Shown here: positions 43,564-45,977 of the stretch, one piece after another
How the letters are laid out: every line of letters starts with the position of its first letter
How positions within the stretch are numbered: position 1 is the stretch's first letter
Source: Nitrospiraceae bacterium
GTDB taxonomy: Bacteria; Nitrospirota; Thermodesulfovibrionia; UBA6902
Reading direction: 5' to 3'
NCBI GenBank assembly: GCA_003599025.1
Contig: QZIL01000070.1
Span: 1-45,977 of the forward strand
DNA length: 45,977 bases
Notes under the pieces: generated by a model
The model's input: only the letters and a program-made list of their open reading frames with translations
Databases searched by the model: none
What the model was told of the DNA's origin: nothing
Program-made: the position numbers and the translations under genes

Positions 43564-43993
43564 CCATTATCTCCTGTTCTTTTTTTCTCATTTTACGGGC
43601 CCTGTATTCCGACTTCTCGTGGTCATATCCCAAAAGATGCAGGGTGCCGTGGACCAGCAGGCGGCAGATTTCATCATAAAAACCGGTCCCATAGGCACCA
43701 GCCTGTGATTCCGCCCTCGGTACATTAATAACGATATCGCCGAGTATATTATTGTCCATCCCCTTCTGTAAAGGGATCTGCGCTTCAAAAGAAAGCACGT
43801 CCGTGCTTTTCCTGATGCCCCGGTAAGCTGTATTAAGCTGCTTCATCTTTCTGTCTCCCACAAATAAGATGCTCAGCTCAGTCCCGGCCTGACCGGACAG
43901 GTCTGAAAGGGAAAGGATATGAAGGGCGGTTCTTGTTATTTTTGCTTTATTTAGGGGTCGATGCCTTTGCAGGTTTCTTATCAATATTTTCAT
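43532..43993 (-). CDS. ybeY: Endoribonuclease YbeY
   Basis: 153 aa. Zinc site H115-G-T-L-H119-LLGYD-H125, the invariant HGxLHLxGYDH motif; DVLSFEAQ is the other family block. It acts in 16S rRNA 3'-end maturation and ribosome quality control. Its start lies 47 bases inside the end of the HDIG gene in another frame, and its end overlaps dgk/PAP2, so this block is very tightly packed. Confidence 0.96.
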   Translation of the reverse strand: MKILIRNLQRHRPLNKAKITRTALHILSLSDLSGQAGTELSILFVGDRKMKQLNTAYRGIRKSTDVLSFEAQIPLQKGMDNNILGDIVINVPRAESQAGAYGTGFYDEICRLLVHGTLHLLGYDHEKSEYRARKMRKKEQEIMDAVKKMDRKR

Positions 43994-45440
43994 TGTTCAG
44001 GTCAAACCCCGGGTAATTGATCCTTTTGTGGTACATGCTGGTCAGCAGATAAACGAAATGGGTTTTGATCTCCCGCAGGTCCTTAAGTGTCAGTTCGCAA
44101 TTATCGAACTGACCATCGATAATGCAGTGGTTGATTATTCTGTCAACGAGAAGTGAGACCCGCGCCGGGGATGTGTCCGTAAGTACGCGCGAAGCAGCCT
44201 CTACTGCATCAGCCATAAGCACCAGGGCTGCCACGCGTGTCTGCGGTTTAGGCCCCGGGTATCTGAAATCTTCTTCCCTCAAGAGCGTTATATTGTCCTG
44301 CTGCTCCTTTGCCTTCTGGTAAAAGAAGGTCTGTATTGAGGTGCCGTGGTGCTGCTGGATAATGTCTATAATCATCGGCGGGAGATTATGTTTTTTTGCG
44401 AGCTCGACCCCTTCTTTTACATGCGAAAGTAAAATCAGGCTGCTCATTCTTGGAGCTAGGTTATCATGTTTGCTGACAGAGGCGATCTGGTTTTCTATAA
44501 AATACTCCGGCATCTTTATCTTGCCGATATCATGGTAATAAGCGCTCACCCTTGCCATCAGCGGATTTACACCCACGGCCTCAGCAGCAGCCTCGGCAAG
44601 GTTGCCGACAATTATGCTGTGATGGTAAGTGCCGGGTGCTTCAACCAGCAGTTCACGCATAAGCGGCTGATTAAGATCAAGGAGTTCGAGGAGACTGATA
44701 TTAGTAGTCAGTTTAAACAGATATTCAAAGAGAGGGAGTAGTGCCGAGACCATAGTGACAACTATAATACCGTTTAAAAAAGCTGAACTCAGGGTCACAA
44801 GCGGGGCAATTGATACGAACTCTCCTCTGGCAAGCGTTATGACCATTGAGGTAAATACACAGACCCCACTTACTGCAAGGCCGGCCCGCCAGATTGATGA
44901 GCGTTTTCTGCAGCTGATTACACCAAAGGCGCCTGAAAGGCCGGCTGCAAAGACAAATATCGAATAAAAAGGACTTCCGAGCCATAGCCCGGAGATGAGG
45001 CCTGTTAGTACTGTGAATACAATTGCAGTGTGGATGTCTATCAGAAGGGCGACCAGCATCGGGCCTGTGGCCAGCGGTATGGCATAAGCAACATATACAG
45101 GATCAACTGTGCCTACCCAGATTGTGAACCCCTCCAGGATAAAAAAGAATATACGCCCGATAAGCAGATTGCCTGCCAACAGAGTGCCTATCAGTACAAG
45201 CATCTTGTAATTTTTCTTTATGTCAGGTTTATAACGGATAAAATCCTTGTACATGATCACAAGTAACAGGGCAACAATAAAGTAAATTCCCGTCACTAAT
45301 TCGATGGTCACTTCCTTGCCCCATACAACAGCGATATCAAGCAGGGCTGCAAATAATATCAGCAGGCCGTACTTTACAAGGTTCTCCCTGCTCAGATTGA
45401 GAGGCACTCTCTTTTTGTCTTTTGGTTTTGGGTTGGTCAT
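43947..45440 (-). CDS. Membrane HDIG-domain phosphohydrolase (7TM-HD, YqfF/PgpH-like)
   Basis: 497 aa. About seven to eight membrane helices (about 22-245), then an HD domain with H274 in TYHHSIIVGN and H303-D304-I-G in YYHDIGKIKMPEYF. Relatives in Firmicutes (PgpH) degrade c-di-AMP. It is shorter than the roughly 700-aa members because the large N-terminal extracellular domain (7TMR-HDED) is missing. The gene order phoH-this-ybeY-dgk is the same as in Bacillus. The substrate is inferred from family only. Confidence 0.9.
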   Translation of the reverse strand: MTNPKPKDKKRVPLNLSRENLVKYGLLILFAALLDIAVVWGKEVTIELVTGIYFIVALLLVIMYKDFIRYKPDIKKNYKMLVLIGTLLAGNLLIGRIFFFILEGFTIWVGTVDPVYVAYAIPLATGPMLVALLIDIHTAIVFTVLTGLISGLWLGSPFYSIFVFAAGLSGAFGVISCRKRSSIWRAGLAVSGVCVFTSMVITLARGEFVSIAPLVTLSSAFLNGIIVVTMVSALLPLFEYLFKLTTNISLLELLDLNQPLMRELLVEAPGTYHHSIIVGNLAEAAAEAVGVNPLMARVSAYYHDIGKIKMPEYFIENQIASVSKHDNLAPRMSSLILLSHVKEGVELAKKHNLPPMIIDIIQQHHGTSIQTFFYQKAKEQQDNITLLREEDFRYPGPKPQTRVAALVLMADAVEAASRVLTDTSPARVSLLVDRIINHCIIDGQFDNCELTLKDLREIKTHFVYLLTSMYHKRINYPGFDLNNENIDKKPAKASTPK

Positions 45441-45443
45441 GGC

Positions 45444-45977
45444 TTATTTATTACGGCCTTTTTCGAATTTTTCATAAGCTTTGATTATATGTTGTACGAG
45501 TTTGTGCCGGACCACATCTTTTTCAGAAAAATATATAAAGCGCAGGTCGTTAATTCCCTTGATGATCCGCTCTGCTTCTATAAGGCCGGAGACCTTTTCC
45601 ATCGGGAGATCAATCTGTGTGATGTCTCCTGTGATAACGGTCTTTGAGTTAAACCCCAATCTTGTAAGAAACATCTTCATCTGTTCAGAAGTAGTGTTCT
45701 GGGCCTCGTCAAGTATGATAAAAGAGTCATTCAGGGTCCTGCCTCTCATGAAGGCAAGAGGCGCTATTTCTATCACCCCTTTATCAATGAGCCGGTACGC
45801 CTTTTCCGCCTCCATCATGTCAAAGAGGGCATCATACAGGGGCCTTAGATAGGGGTTTACCTTTTCGTACAGGTCTCCCGGCAGAAAACCGAGCCTTTCC
45901 CCGGCCTCAACAGCGGGCCTCGCCAGAATGATTCTGCTCACCTGCTTTGTAAGCAGTGCGTTAATCGCCATTGCCAT
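45444..45977 (-). CDS. phoH: PhoH-family ATPase (5' part beyond the window)
   Basis: The last 177 codons only. [32 protein letters not shown], the Walker [12 protein letters not shown] and [12 protein letters not shown] are diagnostic of PhoH. The Walker A part lies beyond the right edge, and the Met at 45977 is internal. The family is a cytoplasmic ATPase, possibly an RNA helicase, regularly linked to ybeY. The HDIG gene starts four bases after its stop (TAAGCCATG). Confidence 0.93.
   Translation of the reverse strand: MAMAINALLTKQVSRIILARPAVEAGERLGFLPGDLYEKVNPYLRPLYDALFDMMEAEKAYRLIDKGVIEIAPLAFMRGRTLNDSFIILDEAQNTTSEQMKMFLTRLGFNSKTVITGDITQIDLPMEKVSGLIEAERIIKGINDLRFIYFSEKDVVRHKLVQHIIKAYEKFEKGRNK

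Overview
The window looks like a chromosomal segment of an anaerobic or microaerophilic Gram-negative bacterium, most plausibly Nitrospirota (Thermodesulfovibrionia-like) or a neighbouring deltaproteobacterial-type lineage. This is inferred from gene content: an AioBA-like molybdoenzyme with Rieske proteins, a RACo-type corrinoid activator, DUF4416, a full Bat/MoxR operon and a cyclic-di-GMP-I riboswitch. No rRNA or tRNA gene was seen, so the placement is an inference.

Layout. 1-4.5 kb (minus): a respiratory operon of cytochrome c, AioB-like Rieske subunit, AioA-like molybdopterin subunit and a bc-type Rieske protein. It is preceded by an almost perfect sigma-54 promoter and an array of TGTTCA/TGAACA half-sites. 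4.7-5.7 kb (minus): a secreted FN3 protein behind a c-di-GMP-I riboswitch with a terminator. 5.8-8.7 kb: a RhlE-type helicase, a GIY-YIG nuclease gene enclosed by inverted palindromic repeats, and a DUF4416 protein. 8.7-14.6 kb (minus): secA, a GGDEF protein overlapping it, and a PAS/triple-GAF protein. 15-21.9 kb: a D,D-carboxypeptidase, truA, dus, a sugar-kinase-like/DOMON-like pair, DAHP synthase, an unknown protein and a CBS-pair protein. 21.9-28.8 kb (minus): an AP-superfamily phosphodiesterase, a RACo-like activator, hemB, HEPN/MNT and a CDF transporter. 28.8-32.4 kb (minus): mnmE-yidC-yidD-rpmH, lacking rnpA and jag. 32.6-41.2 kb (plus): a complete moxR-DUF58-BatD-like-batA-batB-batC-batD-batE operon. 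41.2-46 kb (minus): a histidine kinase, a small membrane protein and the conserved phoH-HDIG-ybeY-dgk block, with dgk fused to a PAP2 phosphatase.

The most distinctive property is invasion by several families of palindromic repeats. The commonest has GTCATTCC...GGAATGAC ends. It fills intergenic gaps, brackets and completes the GIY-YIG gene, and is inserted in frame inside mnmE (30 codons in the G domain) and batE (33 codons in the signal-peptide region). Other families sit in 5' leaders, form a MITE-like element, or contribute the N-terminus of a Bat protein. The strongest regulatory findings are the sigma-54 promoter/enhancer layout of the aio-like operon and the c-di-GMP riboswitch, about 5 kb from a GGDEF gene whose product probably makes its ligand.
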